Part shown: positions 1-6,693 of the stretch, piece by piece | How positions within the stretch are numbered: position 1 is the stretch's first letter | Layout of the letters: every line of letters begins with the position of its first letter | Assembly: GCA_902479095.1 (NCBI GenBank) | Contig: CABSNL010000048.1 | Span: 1-15,768, forward strand | DNA length: 15,768 nucleotides | Origin: an uncultured Collinsella sp. | GTDB lineage: Bacteria > Actinomycetota > Coriobacteriia > Coriobacteriales > Coriobacteriaceae | Direction of reading: 5' to 3' | Made by a program: the position numbers and the translations under genes | Notes under the pieces: generated by a model | Database searches by the model: none | What the model was told of the DNA's origin: nothing | What the model saw: the letters and a program-made list of their open reading frames with translations, nothing else

Positions 1-48
1 CGAGATCAGCCTCGGTCTCGTGGGCTCGGAGATGTGTATAAGAGACAG
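1..48 (+). other. Illumina/Nextera adapter left on the contig end (artefact)
   Basis: These bases are not genomic. Positions 1-6 (CGAGAT) match the 3' end of the Illumina P7 oligo. Positions 7-14 (CAGCCTCG) sit where the 8-nt i7 index belongs and match the Nextera N710 index as I remember it. Positions 15-48 are the 34-nt Nextera Read-2 transposase adapter, ending in the 19-bp Tn5 mosaic end AGATGTGTATAAGAGACAG at 30-48. The elements are in the exact order of a finished library molecule. Read in frame, the adapter gives the peptide MGSEMCIRDR, an artefactual N-terminus. Genomic sequence starts at 49. Confidence 0.97.
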
Positions 49-49
49 A

Positions 50-1285
50 GTCAGCGGTGGCCAGCTTCAGGTGATCATCGGCCCCAACGTCACCGAGGCT
101 TACAACGACTTCCTCGACTTCGCGGGAATCGAAGTCGGCGGTGGCACGGTTACCGACGATGCCCAAACCGCCAAAGACCTTGCAGAAGGCATTAAGAGCG
201 GTAACACCGCCATGGGCTTGATTGAGAAATTCGGGAACGTCTCTGCACAGGTATTCATGCCCATCGTCCCGGCGCTCATCGTTGGCGGACTCATTCTTTC
301 GATCAAGAATCTCCTGGTCAATTATTGTGGATTGAACACCGATAGCGGAACCGCCCAGGTTCTGCTGGCGATCTTCAGCGCCTCATTTAGCTTCCTGCCC
401 GTTTACCTCGGCTATCAGCTCGCCGCCGTCATGAAGATGCAGCCTATCATGGGCGCACTGCTGGGCGCAATCATGATTAGCTCGTCTATTAGCGGTGCTG
501 AGGGTCTCGACTTTCTTGGCATCCCCATCCCGACGAATGACTACTCGAGCACGGTGGTGCCAATCGTACTGGGCGTTGTGTTCATGTACTTTGTTGATCG
601 CGGTCTTCAGAAAATCATCCCCGACATTACCAAACTGTTCTTGAAGCCGCTGCTCACCATGTTCATCGTCGTGCCTGTTGAGCTGATTATCCTCGGCCCC
701 GCCGGCAGCATGATGGGCTACGCGCTGAGTGATGCCGCCACGTGGCTCATGGATAACGTGGCATTTATCGCTACTCCAGTCCTTGCAGCCCTTAACCCCT
801 ATTTTGTCATGCTCGGTCTTGATAAGGCCTACATCGCGATCGAAGTTACGAGCTTGGCGCAGCTCGGCTGGGCGCCCATCATCTTTGGCTTCATCTCAAA
901 CCTCTGCATTGGCGGCACGAGTCTCGCCTTGGCAACTGCAATGAAAAGCAACAAGGAGAAGAGAGGTATGGTCACCACGGTTGCCGTCACCGCACTCTGT
1001 GGCGTAACTGAGCCCGCATTTTACGGCTGCCTCATCGAGCGTCCCCGCCTGCTTGTCGGCACGGCAATCGGCGCCCTCTGCGCGGGACTCCCTGCAGGTA
1101 TCTTCGTCCTGAAGGAGTATGTTGCGGGAGCATGCCCCGGTCTTCTTTCTGCGCTGATCTTTATCGCTCCCGATGGATCCATGGGCAACTTCGTACTGGC
1201 ATGCGTTGTCGCCGTCATCGCCATCGTCGTCTCGTTCATCGCTGCACGCGTGATCATCAAGAAGAATCCCAACTATATTGAGTAG
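50..1285 (+). CDS. PTS sugar transporter, EIIBC component (5'-truncated)
   Basis: Membrane permease of the phosphoenolpyruvate phosphotransferase system, which imports a sugar while phosphorylating it. The family is the glucose superfamily, sucrose/trehalose/beta-glucoside branch. The first roughly 30 genomic residues (SGGQLQVIIGPNVTEAYNDF) are the end of an EIIB domain; the part with the phosphorylated Cys is missing, so about 50-60 N-terminal residues are lost. A Gly-rich linker leads into a hydrophobic EIIC domain with about ten membrane segments. The EIIC signature GVTEPAFYG lies at 1001-1027. There is no C-terminal EIIA domain; the protein ends IIKKNPNYIE, so EIIA must come from another protein. 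The frame happens to stay open through the adapter, giving a false GTG start at 20. A strong terminator follows. The exact sugar cannot be told: sucrose, trehalose or a beta-glucoside are all possible. Confidence 0.88.
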   Translation, partial: VSGGQLQVIIGPNVTEAYNDFLDFAGIEVGGGTVTDDAQTAKDLAEGIKSGNTAMGLIEKFGNVSAQVFMPIVPALIVGGLILSIKNLLVNYCGLNTDSGTAQVLLAIFSASFSFLPVYLGYQLAAVMKMQPIMGALLGAIMISSSISGAEGLDFLGIPIPTNDYSSTVVPIVLGVVFMYFVDRGLQKIIPDITKLFLKPLLTMFIVVPVELIILGPAGSMMGYALSDAATWLMDNVAFIATPVLAALNPYFVMLGLDKAYIAIEVTSLAQLGWAPIIFGFISNLCIGGTSLALATAMKSNKEKRGMVTTVAVTALCGVTEPAFYGCLIERPRLLVGTAIGALCAGLPAGIFVLKEYVAGACPGLLSALIFIAPDGSMGNFVLACVVAVIAIVVSFIAARVIIKKNPNYIE

Positions 1286-1386
1286 ATGCCCGCTGCTTGC
1301 ATTGGGGACATCCTCGGCAGACCATTAGCAAGAACCCAAGAAGTCCCTTAGGAGCTCGATTAATCCATTCGGATTCCTCAGGCACA

Positions 1387-1427
1387 AACGACCCCGATTC
1401 CACAATGAAATCGGGGTCGTTGTTTCT
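1387..1427 (+). terminator. Rho-independent terminator of the PTS gene
   Basis: A perfect 13-bp stem (AACGACCCCGATT at 1387-1399 with its complement at 1409-1421) closes a 9-nt loop. It is followed by a U-rich tail (TTGTTTCT). It lies about 100 bp after the PTS stop codon on the same strand. Confidence 0.9.
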
Positions 1428-1570
1428 AAAGCCTTCGATAGACAATCGGTGTTTACCTTAGCTCCCTATCCAAGTTAATTATCCACGCTCGTTCTCCGGT
1501 CGGAAGATTTTCTTCGCTCGCGTGTCCAGAAATCCACGCTCGAGCAGAACATCTAGGTCCACACCCGCCC
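1428..1570. other. Gene-free interval after the PTS terminator
   Basis: No intact gene, RNA or promoter is recognisable here on the plus strand. It overlaps the possible minus-strand gene remnant and contains the 11-bp direct repeat ATCCACGCTCG twice, 51 bp apart. By eye it is more AT-rich than the flanking PTS gene. Together with the 40-bp-period repeats and the tRNA it makes a stretch of about 690 bp between intact protein genes. Confidence 0.5.
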
Positions 1571-1622
1571 TTGTCTCGATCTGTAACAGCAAGAGGCCTA
1601 TTCCGCTTCTACATGTTACAGA
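1482..1622 (-). pseudogene. Possible 3' remnant of an unknown gene
   Basis: On the minus strand a 47-codon stretch is open between a TGA (1623-1625) and a TAA (1479-1481). Its last 30 or so residues (DLDVLLERGFLDTRAKKIF, then RPENERG) have the charged/hydrophobic mix and codon choice of a real protein C-terminus. There is no ATG in frame and no convincing ribosome binding site; a GTG before DLDVLL would give only 27 residues. An 11-bp direct repeat (ATCCACGCTCG, 1481-1491 and 1532-1542) encodes the two ERG triplets. I do not recognise the family. It may be the tail of a decayed gene, or chance. Confidence 0.25.
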
Positions 1623-1708
1623 TCAAGATATTCCTAAAACACCCTAAGTTTCATCTCAATCTGTAACAGTTAGATGCCAAATATCGGTCTTGGTGTTACA
1701 GATTTAGA
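1574..1708. repeat. Four 15-mers at an exact 40-bp period, alternating orientation
   Basis: The consensus TCT-N-R-ATCTGTAACA occurs at 1574-1588 (+), 1614-1628 (-), 1654-1668 (+) and 1694-1708 (-). Starts are exactly 40 bp apart and the three spacers (1589-1613, 1629-1653, 1669-1693) are each exactly 25 bp with unrelated sequence. The outermost copies extend to TTGTCT at 1571-1576 and its complement at 1706-1711. Neighbouring copies form perfect 11-bp inverted repeats with a 25-nt loop (1578-1624 and 1658-1704). The 15-mer has no internal palindrome, unlike REP elements, and is too short for a CRISPR repeat. It could be a regulator-binding array, a mobile-element footprint or a tandem hairpin RNA. 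Confidence 0.85.
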
Positions 1709-1778
1709 CAAACTGGAGGACGAGACAAACCAAAAACGGGATGGGCGCTAACCTGATGGCGCGCCACCTAAATAGAAA

Positions 1779-1809
1779 CGGGCTCTGTCCCATATAGAGA
1801 CAGAGCCCG
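1779..1809 (-). terminator. Terminator downstream of tRNA-Thr
   Basis: An 11-bp perfect stem (CGGGCTCTGTC at 1779-1789, complement at 1799-1809) has a 9-nt loop. Read on the minus strand it is followed by TTTCTATTT and begins 9 bases after the encoded CCA of the tRNA, so it ends the tRNA transcript. Confidence 0.82.
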
Positions 1810-1818
1810 AAACTCTCA

Positions 1819-1893
1819 TGGAGCCAGTGACAGGAATCGAACCTGCAACCCACTGATTACAAATCAGTTGCGCTACCGTTGCGCCACACTGGC
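1819..1893 (-). tRNA. tRNA-Thr (anticodon UGU)
   Basis: The minus strand folds as a complete 75-nt cloverleaf including an encoded CCA (TGG at 1819-1821 on the plus strand). The acceptor stem is GCCAGTG/CACTGGC, the D-stem GCGC/GCGC, and the anticodon stem ACTGA/TCAGT around the loop TTTGTAA. The T-arm is GCAGG-TTCGATT-CCTGT. The central loop triplet TGT reads ACA codons, hence threonine. The discriminator base is U. A terminator follows, and a plausible promoter precedes it. Its 3' end points at the repeat-bearing gene-free stretch, the side on which tRNA-targeting integrases normally insert. Confidence 0.97.
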
Positions 1894-1923
1894 ACACTTG
1901 GCGCTTTCGCGCGAAGCCAGTTA

Positions 1924-1952
1924 AGAATAAAGGAATTGCGGACGAGGCGCAA
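1924..1952 (-). promoter_or_regulatory. Candidate promoter of tRNA-Thr
   Basis: On the minus strand TTGCGC (1947-1952) and TATTCT (1924-1929) are separated by 17 bp and end 30 bp before the tRNA. They match the sigma-70-type consensus at 3 of 6 and 4 of 6 positions. A GC-rich palindrome TTCGCGCGAA (1906-1915) lies between it and the tRNA. Confidence 0.4.
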
Positions 1953-2045
1953 CAGGCCGCACGACGTTATACAAATATGCAAAATCCAGCAACAACAGGT
2001 ACCAGGCCCGTTCATTTCTGTCAGTTCGCCCTCAATCTTAAAACC

Positions 2046-2098
2046 ATTCGTCAAAACGAATAGTTTTAATTACAATTGGCTATATAAAACTATTCGTT
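2046..2098 (+). promoter_or_regulatory. Inverted-repeat operator/promoter of the HTH-HipA gene
   Basis: AACGAATAGTTTTA (2055-2068) and its perfect reverse complement (2085-2098) are separated by 16 bp. Arm centres are 30 bp apart, close to three helical turns, so dimers would bind one face. A third half-site ATTCGT (2046-2051) faces the left arm across 4 bp. The spacer is AT-rich, with TATATAAAA at 2081-2089 as a likely -10 region; no good -35 is visible. It ends 18 bp before the ATG at 2117, as expected for autorepression by the HTH domain encoded next. Confidence 0.75.
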
Positions 2099-2116
2099 CT
2101 GGCAAAGGGTTTCTCG

Positions 2117-3457
2117 ATGTTGACTACAAAGGAAGCAGCCGAACTGCTCGGCATCACCCCGCGCAGGGTGCAGGAGCTCATAAAAAACGGAGCACTTGAG
2201 GCCCGCAAGGCTTCTGGTGTATGGCTCATCGACAAAGACAGCGTCGACACGCGGCTCCGCTCCGTGACCAAAACGGGGGGACGTCCCCGCCGCGGCCACG
2301 GTAAGAGCGAGATCGCGTTCACCCTCATGAACCGCACGCACGAAGTCGCTCAGCTGGTCTACAGCACATCACGAAAAGACTTTACCCACATCGGCGCCGA
2401 CATCGATTACGCCCACGCCCCTATTGGAGTATTTGGCCCTAATAGCCCCATATCGCTCGACTCCTTCCGCATCTGGTGGCGCGGCCGCGGTATCCCGCTC
2501 GCACGCATTGGGCTAGCCTCCCTGCTTGCAGAAGCCGCAGTCGATGTTCCCGATGAACTCGTACAGCGAAATCTCGGCCTCTCCTTATCCGACCAGTATT
2601 GGATTAGGCCCCAAGACTCCGGCCTCGCGTGGGAAGATATCAATTTCTTCAATAATGCCTTTGATGACGTCTCGCTAACCATTGCACCCTTCGCCCCAGA
2701 GGGAAAAGCGGCTGCCGCAAAGCCCGACAACACCTCGGACGGCAATCTTCAAAAGTACTGGACATGCGAGGGCGGGCGTCGAATTCTGCATAAGGCAGGA
2801 GCGCACCTGAACCAGGAACCTTATAACGAGCTGGTGGCGACCACGCTCCACCGTCGCATCCTAAACACCTGCGATTATGTGCCTTACTCGCTCGAGGGCA
2901 CGGGCACTTCCGCCCTGAGCATATGCGATGTCTTCTTAACTGATGAAGAAGAGTATGTCCCTGCGTTCTATGTAAACCAGCACGCAAACGCAGATGAACG
3001 ACTAACCGACTACGAGCGATACGTAGCAAACTGCGAGGAGCTCGGGGTGACAGGCGTCAAGGATGCCCTTGACCGCATGATCGTGTGCGACGACATCATC
3101 GCCAACTACGATCGTCATTGGCGTAACTTTGGCCTTGTGCGAAACGTAAACACGCTAGCCTGCAGACCTGCCCCCATCTTCGATTCGGGCTCATCGCTCT
3201 GGTGCAACATTTCTCTTGAGGAGCTTCGGGCAGGAGAGCACAGTTTTACCAGCGCACAATTTCATTCAAGCCCCGCCAAACAAATGTTGCTCGTCGAGGA
3301 CATGGGCTGGTTTGACGGCGACAAACTCGAAGGCTTCGTTGACGAGGCAATCGAGATTCTGTCTAAAAACGATGCTCTAACAGCGAGACTGCCTTATCTA
3401 AAAGAGGCGCTAACGTGGCGCCTCAAAAGAATGATCGACATCGCTGAATGGAGTTAG
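2117..3457 (+). CDS. HTH domain fused to a HipA/CtkA-like kinase
   Basis: A 446-residue protein in one chain. Residues 1-50 are an excisionase/MerR-type helix-turn-helix (TTKEAAELLGITPRRVQELI). The C-terminal half resembles HipA/CtkA-like protein kinases. An N-lobe Lys (ILHKAG) and helix Glu (QEPYNELV) lie around residues 225-245. The catalytic loop is ANYDRHWRNFG, with D332 and N337; the metal-binding motif is PIFDSG, with D356. The 24-residue spacing of the two Asp is close to the 23 of E. coli HipA (D309/D332). The ATG has AAAGGG 7 nt upstream and sits just after a 14-bp inverted repeat, so the protein probably binds its own promoter. No separate antitoxin is encoded beside it; the HTH may do that job in cis (inference). 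The stop is 27 bp from the convergent yacP stop, with no obvious terminator between. Target and toxicity are unknown. Confidence 0.82.
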   Translation: MLTTKEAAELLGITPRRVQELIKNGALEARKASGVWLIDKDSVDTRLRSVTKTGGRPRRGHGKSEIAFTLMNRTHEVAQLVYSTSRKDFTHIGADIDYAHAPIGVFGPNSPISLDSFRIWWRGRGIPLARIGLASLLAEAAVDVPDELVQRNLGLSLSDQYWIRPQDSGLAWEDINFFNNAFDDVSLTIAPFAPEGKAAAAKPDNTSDGNLQKYWTCEGGRRILHKAGAHLNQEPYNELVATTLHRRILNTCDYVPYSLEGTGTSALSICDVFLTDEEEYVPAFYVNQHANADERLTDYERYVANCEELGVTGVKDALDRMIVCDDIIANYDRHWRNFGLVRNVNTLACRPAPIFDSGSSLWCNISLEELRAGEHSFTSAQFHSSPAKQMLLVEDMGWFDGDKLEGFVDEAIEILSKNDALTARLPYLKEALTWRLKRMIDIAEWS

Positions 3458-3484
3458 CGAGACAGCATTGCCCCGCCAACTTCC

Positions 3485-4162
3485 CTACCTCCCGCGCAGG
3501 GCCTTGAGCTTGGCCAGGGCATCGGGGCTCAGGCGACTGCCCAGAGTCATCTTGATCTGCGGAGCTTCCTCTGCCTCGTGAACGTCGTTATCGATCTGTT
3601 TAATCTCGTCTACCAGCATACGGCTCGAGATGCGCGTAACGCCCTTGCCCATGACGACGGCCTGGATCGTGCCGTCGCTCGATACCACGGAGCACGCGCG
3701 ACCTTCCTCACGTGCCTCGATGCAGAGCTTCTGCACCACGGTATCGGCCGAAACACCCGTCGGCGAAAACTCAATGCGCACACCACGGGCCGGCAGATTG
3801 GGGCGCTCGCTGGAGATATTGCCCGCGCCGTCAAATACGATCACGGCCTCGTAGCGGCCCTGGGCAAACGCAGCTACGTCATTAATGAGCGCCGTGCGCG
3901 CCATATCGTGGACGTCGCCGGAATACGGATCGTCAGAATGGTCGTACACGAGCTTTTCGTAGCGCGGCGTGCAGTGGATCACGTTGTAACCGTCGACCAC
4001 CAGCAGCTCGGGCTTGTTGGAGTGCACCGTCGAGACTGGGTCGGCGATAGCCTGCGCAAACGCATTGCCGCCCACGCCGTAGGTCGCGGCCGAAACAATC
4101 GGCTTGGCCGAGCCCTCACCAAAGCGCTTGGCCTTGGACTTGGCACGGTTCTTTTTGGACAT
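3485..4162 (-). CDS. yacP: YacP/Rae1-like NYN-domain ribonuclease
   Basis: 225 residues. A basic N-terminal tail (MSKKNRAKSKAKRFG) precedes a NYN/PIN-like nuclease domain from about residue 52. It starts with LLVVDGYNVIH (acidic D57, N60) and continues with VIVFDG, VSADTVVQKL and VVSSDGTIQ, which carry the further conserved acidic residues of the family. In Bacillus the family member Rae1 (YacP) cuts mRNA on the ribosome; whether this one does is inference. It is the last gene of the operon. Its ATG lies 3 bp after the rlmB stop, with the binding site GGGGGAGGAG inside the end of rlmB, suggesting coupled translation. The rlmB-yacP neighbourhood matches Bacillus. The extended N-terminus, of about 50 residues, is longer than in the Bacillus protein. 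Confidence 0.85.
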   Translation of the reverse strand: MSKKNRAKSKAKRFGEGSAKPIVSAATYGVGGNAFAQAIADPVSTVHSNKPELLVVDGYNVIHCTPRYEKLVYDHSDDPYSGDVHDMARTALINDVAAFAQGRYEAVIVFDGAGNISSERPNLPARGVRIEFSPTGVSADTVVQKLCIEAREEGRACSVVSSDGTIQAVVMGKGVTRISSRMLVDEIKQIDNDVHEAEEAPQIKMTLGSRLSPDALAKLKALRGR

Positions 4163-4165
4163 GCG

Positions 4166-5080
4166 CTACTCCTCCCCCATGAGCTCGCCAGCGTTGCGGC
4201 GCAGCCACTCAAAGCACAGCGCCGTGGTCGCCTGGGCAACATTGAGGCTCTCGGTCATGCCGCGCTGGGGAAGCTTGGTCAAAAAGTCGCATTTCTCGAG
4301 CACCAGGCGCGAGATGCCGTCGCCCTCGGAGCCCATGACGAGCGCCACGCGGCCCTCGAAGGGAGCATCCCAGCAACTGCCTTCGGCGTGCTCGGAGGCA
4401 CCGCCCACCCAAAAGCCAGCGGCCTTAAGATCGTCGAGCGCACGGGCGATGTTGGGCACCTGCGCGATAGGCAGATGCATGACGGCGCCGGCAGAAGTCT
4501 TATAGCTGCCGACGGTCACACCGGCGGCGCGCTTGTTGGCAATGATGGCGCCTGCCGCGCCCACGACCTCGGCAGAGCGCACGATCGCACCAAAGTTGCC
4601 ATCGTCGGTCACATGGTCGAGCACGATGACGAGCGCCGGACCGTCGCCCGCGCGGTCGAGGATGTCGGCGACATCGGCATAGGGGAAGTTGCCAACCTCG
4701 AGCGCAATGCCCTGGTGAGCGCCATGGCTCGACAGCGCATCGAGCTGCGCGCGTGGAACGAACTTAATGCGGACGCCCGCGGCGTTGAGGTCATCGACCA
4801 GGCGCGACAAGGCGGCATCGCGCTCCCCGCCCTCGGCAATGAGCGCGCACTTGATGGGAAAACCAGTGCGTAGCGCCTCGGCGGCAGCACGGCGACCTTC
4901 GATAAACTCGCCCTTGGGAGCCTGGACAGCGTCGCGGTTGCGATCGCGCTGCGGACGTGCGGCCTGGGTGCGATCGCGCTGGCCCTTGGGAGCGGCAGCG
5001 CGATCATTGCGGCGAATCGGACGCGAGCCAGAAGCAGCCTGCTTGCCGCCACGAGGCGCACGCTTGCGATTGTCGGCCAT
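4166..5080 (-). CDS. rlmB: 23S rRNA 2'-O-methyltransferase, RlmB/TrmH (SpoU) family
   Basis: 304 residues. Residues 1-57 are a low-complexity tail rich in Arg, Ala, Gln and Lys. A substrate-binding domain starts at EFIEGRRAAAEAL (58-70). A SPOUT knot domain follows with the three SpoU motifs: motif 1 DDGNFGAIVRSA (N162, R168), motif 2 ALVMGSEGDGIS, and motif 3 ESLNVAQATTAL. The family methylates a ribose 2'-OH in 23S rRNA (G2251 in E. coli for RlmB) using S-adenosylmethionine; the exact site here is not proven. The start ATG is preceded by AAGGAGG at a 7-nt spacing, the strongest ribosome binding site in the operon. This fits the 143-bp gap after cysS. The tail may be an added RNA-binding region. 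Confidence 0.92.
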   Translation of the reverse strand: MADNRKRAPRGGKQAASGSRPIRRNDRAAAPKGQRDRTQAARPQRDRNRDAVQAPKGEFIEGRRAAAEALRTGFPIKCALIAEGGERDAALSRLVDDLNAAGVRIKFVPRAQLDALSSHGAHQGIALEVGNFPYADVADILDRAGDGPALVIVLDHVTDDGNFGAIVRSAEVVGAAGAIIANKRAAGVTVGSYKTSAGAVMHLPIAQVPNIARALDDLKAAGFWVGGASEHAEGSCWDAPFEGRVALVMGSEGDGISRLVLEKCDFLTKLPQRGMTESLNVAQATTALCFEWLRRNAGELMGEE

Positions 5081-5223
5081 AGGACGGCCTCCTTAAATAG
5101 ATAACGAACAAGAATCGACCGTCCGAGCCACGGCACCTTGCCTTTCAATCGTCGGGCATGACCACCAGGTCTATGCCCTCCTCTTTCAAGGCAATCTGCC
5201 GCACCTCGAACGGTCGACAAATA
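5081..5223 (-). other. Intergenic gap cysS-rlmB with a possible 19-codon ORF
   Basis: This is the only sizeable gap inside the operon. On the minus strand a frame that stays open from inside cysS ends at TGA 5145-5147. Its last residues, from a GTG at 5204, read VRQIALKEEGIDLVVMPDD, which looks protein-like. There is no clear ribosome binding site. No terminator or promoter of good quality is visible. It may be a vestige or chance. Confidence 0.25.
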
Positions 5224-6690
5224 CTAGAGACTCTTAATACGAGTGCCCGCGGCCGTATCCTCAATGGTGAGGCCCAGGTCCTTGAGCTGGTCGCGGATGG
5301 CGTCGGCCAGATCCCAGTTCTTGGCGGCACGGGCCTCGGCGCGGGCCTCGAGAATCTTGGCAGCAGCCTCGTCCACGTCGTCGCCCGTATAGGCAACCAG
5401 ACCGGCGGCAACGCCCAGCAGACCCAGCGGCAGCTCGACCTTGGGCTCGGGAAGCTCAACGCCAAACGTATCGAGCAGCTCGGCCAGCGTATCGGCGGCA
5501 GCCAGGACTGCGGCCTTGTCGGCAGCATCGCCCGCCTGCTCCAGGTACTGGTTGCACTCGGTCACAAAGCCAAAGACAGCACCCATGGCACCGGCGGTGT
5601 TAAAGTCGTCGTCCATGCACTCCTTAAAGGTGGCACGGGTCTCGGCGGCCTTGGCGGCAAACGCCTCGGATGCTGCCTCATCGGCATCGGCCGTCGCATG
5701 GTTCGCGGCCCAGCGCAGGTTCTCGACCGTACCGGCGATACGCGTGAGCGAGTTCTCGGCACCCTCCAGGCGCTCCCAAGAAAAGTCGAGCGGCGAGCGA
5801 TAGCTCGTCTGCAGCATCAGCAGGCGCAGGGCGGCAGCGGAGTGCTGCTCGAGGACCTCGGCCAGCGTAAAGAAGTTGCCGAGCGACTTGGACATCTTCT
5901 CGCCGTCTACCAGCAGCATGCCCGTGTGCATCCAGGTGTTGGAGAAGCCCTGGTGCCAGGCGCAGGTGGCCTGAGCGCACTCGTTCTCGTGATGCGGGAA
6001 GGCAAGGTCGGAGCCGCCGCCGTGGATGTCGATCGGAGTGCCCAGGTAGCGATGCACCATGGCGGCGCACTCGGTGTGCCAACCGGGACGGCCCTCGCCC
6101 CAGGGGCTCGGCCAGCTGGGCTCGCCGGGCTTGGCGGCCTTCCACAGGGCAAAGTCGAGCGGGTCGTTCTTGTCCTCGTTCTCCTCGATGCGTGCGCCAA
6201 CCATAAGGTCGTCGATGTTGCGGCCCGAGACCTGACCATAGCTGGGATCGCTGCGCACGGCAAAGTACACATCGCCGTTATCGGCTGCGTAAGCGTGGCC
6301 CTGCTCGATAAGCGTCTTGATCATGGCGATCATGGGGCCGATCTCCTTGGTGGCGCGGGGGCGCACATCGGGATCGAGCACGTTGGCGGCGCGCATGACG
6401 CCGATGAACTTGTCGGAGAACTCCGTCGCGACCTCGGCGGCCGTACGGCCCTGCTCGTTGGCGCGCTTGATGATCTTGTCGTCGACATCGGTGAGGTTCT
6501 GGGCGAACGTGACCTCGTAACCGCTCGCGATGAGCCAGCGGCGAATCACGTCAAAGCTGATGAACGTACGGGCGTTGCCGATGTGGATGTTGTCGTAGAC
6601 CGTGGGGCCGCACACGTACATGCGGACCTTGCCGGACTCGATGGGCTGGAACTCTTCCTTTTTATGGGTAGCGCTGTTGTAGATACGCAT
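5224..6690 (-). CDS. cysS: Cysteinyl-tRNA synthetase
   Basis: Class I aminoacyl-tRNA synthetase, 488 residues, charging tRNA-Cys with cysteine in the cytosol. The four zinc ligands that select cysteine are present at C27 (CGPTVYD), C208 (GWHTECAA), H233 and E237 (FPHHENECAQ), each one position earlier than E. coli C28/C209/H234/E238. The class I signatures are HIGN at 36-39 and KMSKS at 265-269. The C-terminal anticodon-binding region ends IEDTAAGTRIKSL. The ATG follows the ispF stop by 3 bp. The length is a little above E. coli's 461. Nothing suggests damage. Confidence 0.97.
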   Translation of the reverse strand: MRIYNSATHKKEEFQPIESGKVRMYVCGPTVYDNIHIGNARTFISFDVIRRWLIASGYEVTFAQNLTDVDDKIIKRANEQGRTAAEVATEFSDKFIGVMRAANVLDPDVRPRATKEIGPMIAMIKTLIEQGHAYAADNGDVYFAVRSDPSYGQVSGRNIDDLMVGARIEENEDKNDPLDFALWKAAKPGEPSWPSPWGEGRPGWHTECAAMVHRYLGTPIDIHGGGSDLAFPHHENECAQATCAWHQGFSNTWMHTGMLLVDGEKMSKSLGNFFTLAEVLEQHSAAALRLLMLQTSYRSPLDFSWERLEGAENSLTRIAGTVENLRWAANHATADADEAASEAFAAKAAETRATFKECMDDDFNTAGAMGAVFGFVTECNQYLEQAGDAADKAAVLAAADTLAELLDTFGVELPEPKVELPLGLLGVAAGLVAYTGDDVDEAAAKILEARAEARAAKNWDLADAIRDQLKDLGLTIEDTAAGTRIKSL

Positions 6691-6693
6691 TCG

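Noticed and set aside
1574..1708. CRISPR array
   Set aside because: The repeated unit is only 15 bp, alternates in orientation, has 25-bp spacers and no cas genes nearby.
1757..1766. Palindrome TGGCGCGCCA
   Set aside because: A single 10-bp GC-rich palindrome is expected by chance, and it has no partner nearby.
1857..2199. ORFs on both strands across the tRNA and the kinase promoter
   Set aside because: They run through a complete tRNA-Thr or the palindromic operator and have no binding site or family resemblance.
3578..4873. 431-codon plus-strand ORF opposite yacP and rlmB
   Set aside because: It is antisense to two genes with clear motifs; its Arg/Ala/Gly-rich content is the usual shadow of GC-biased third codon positions.
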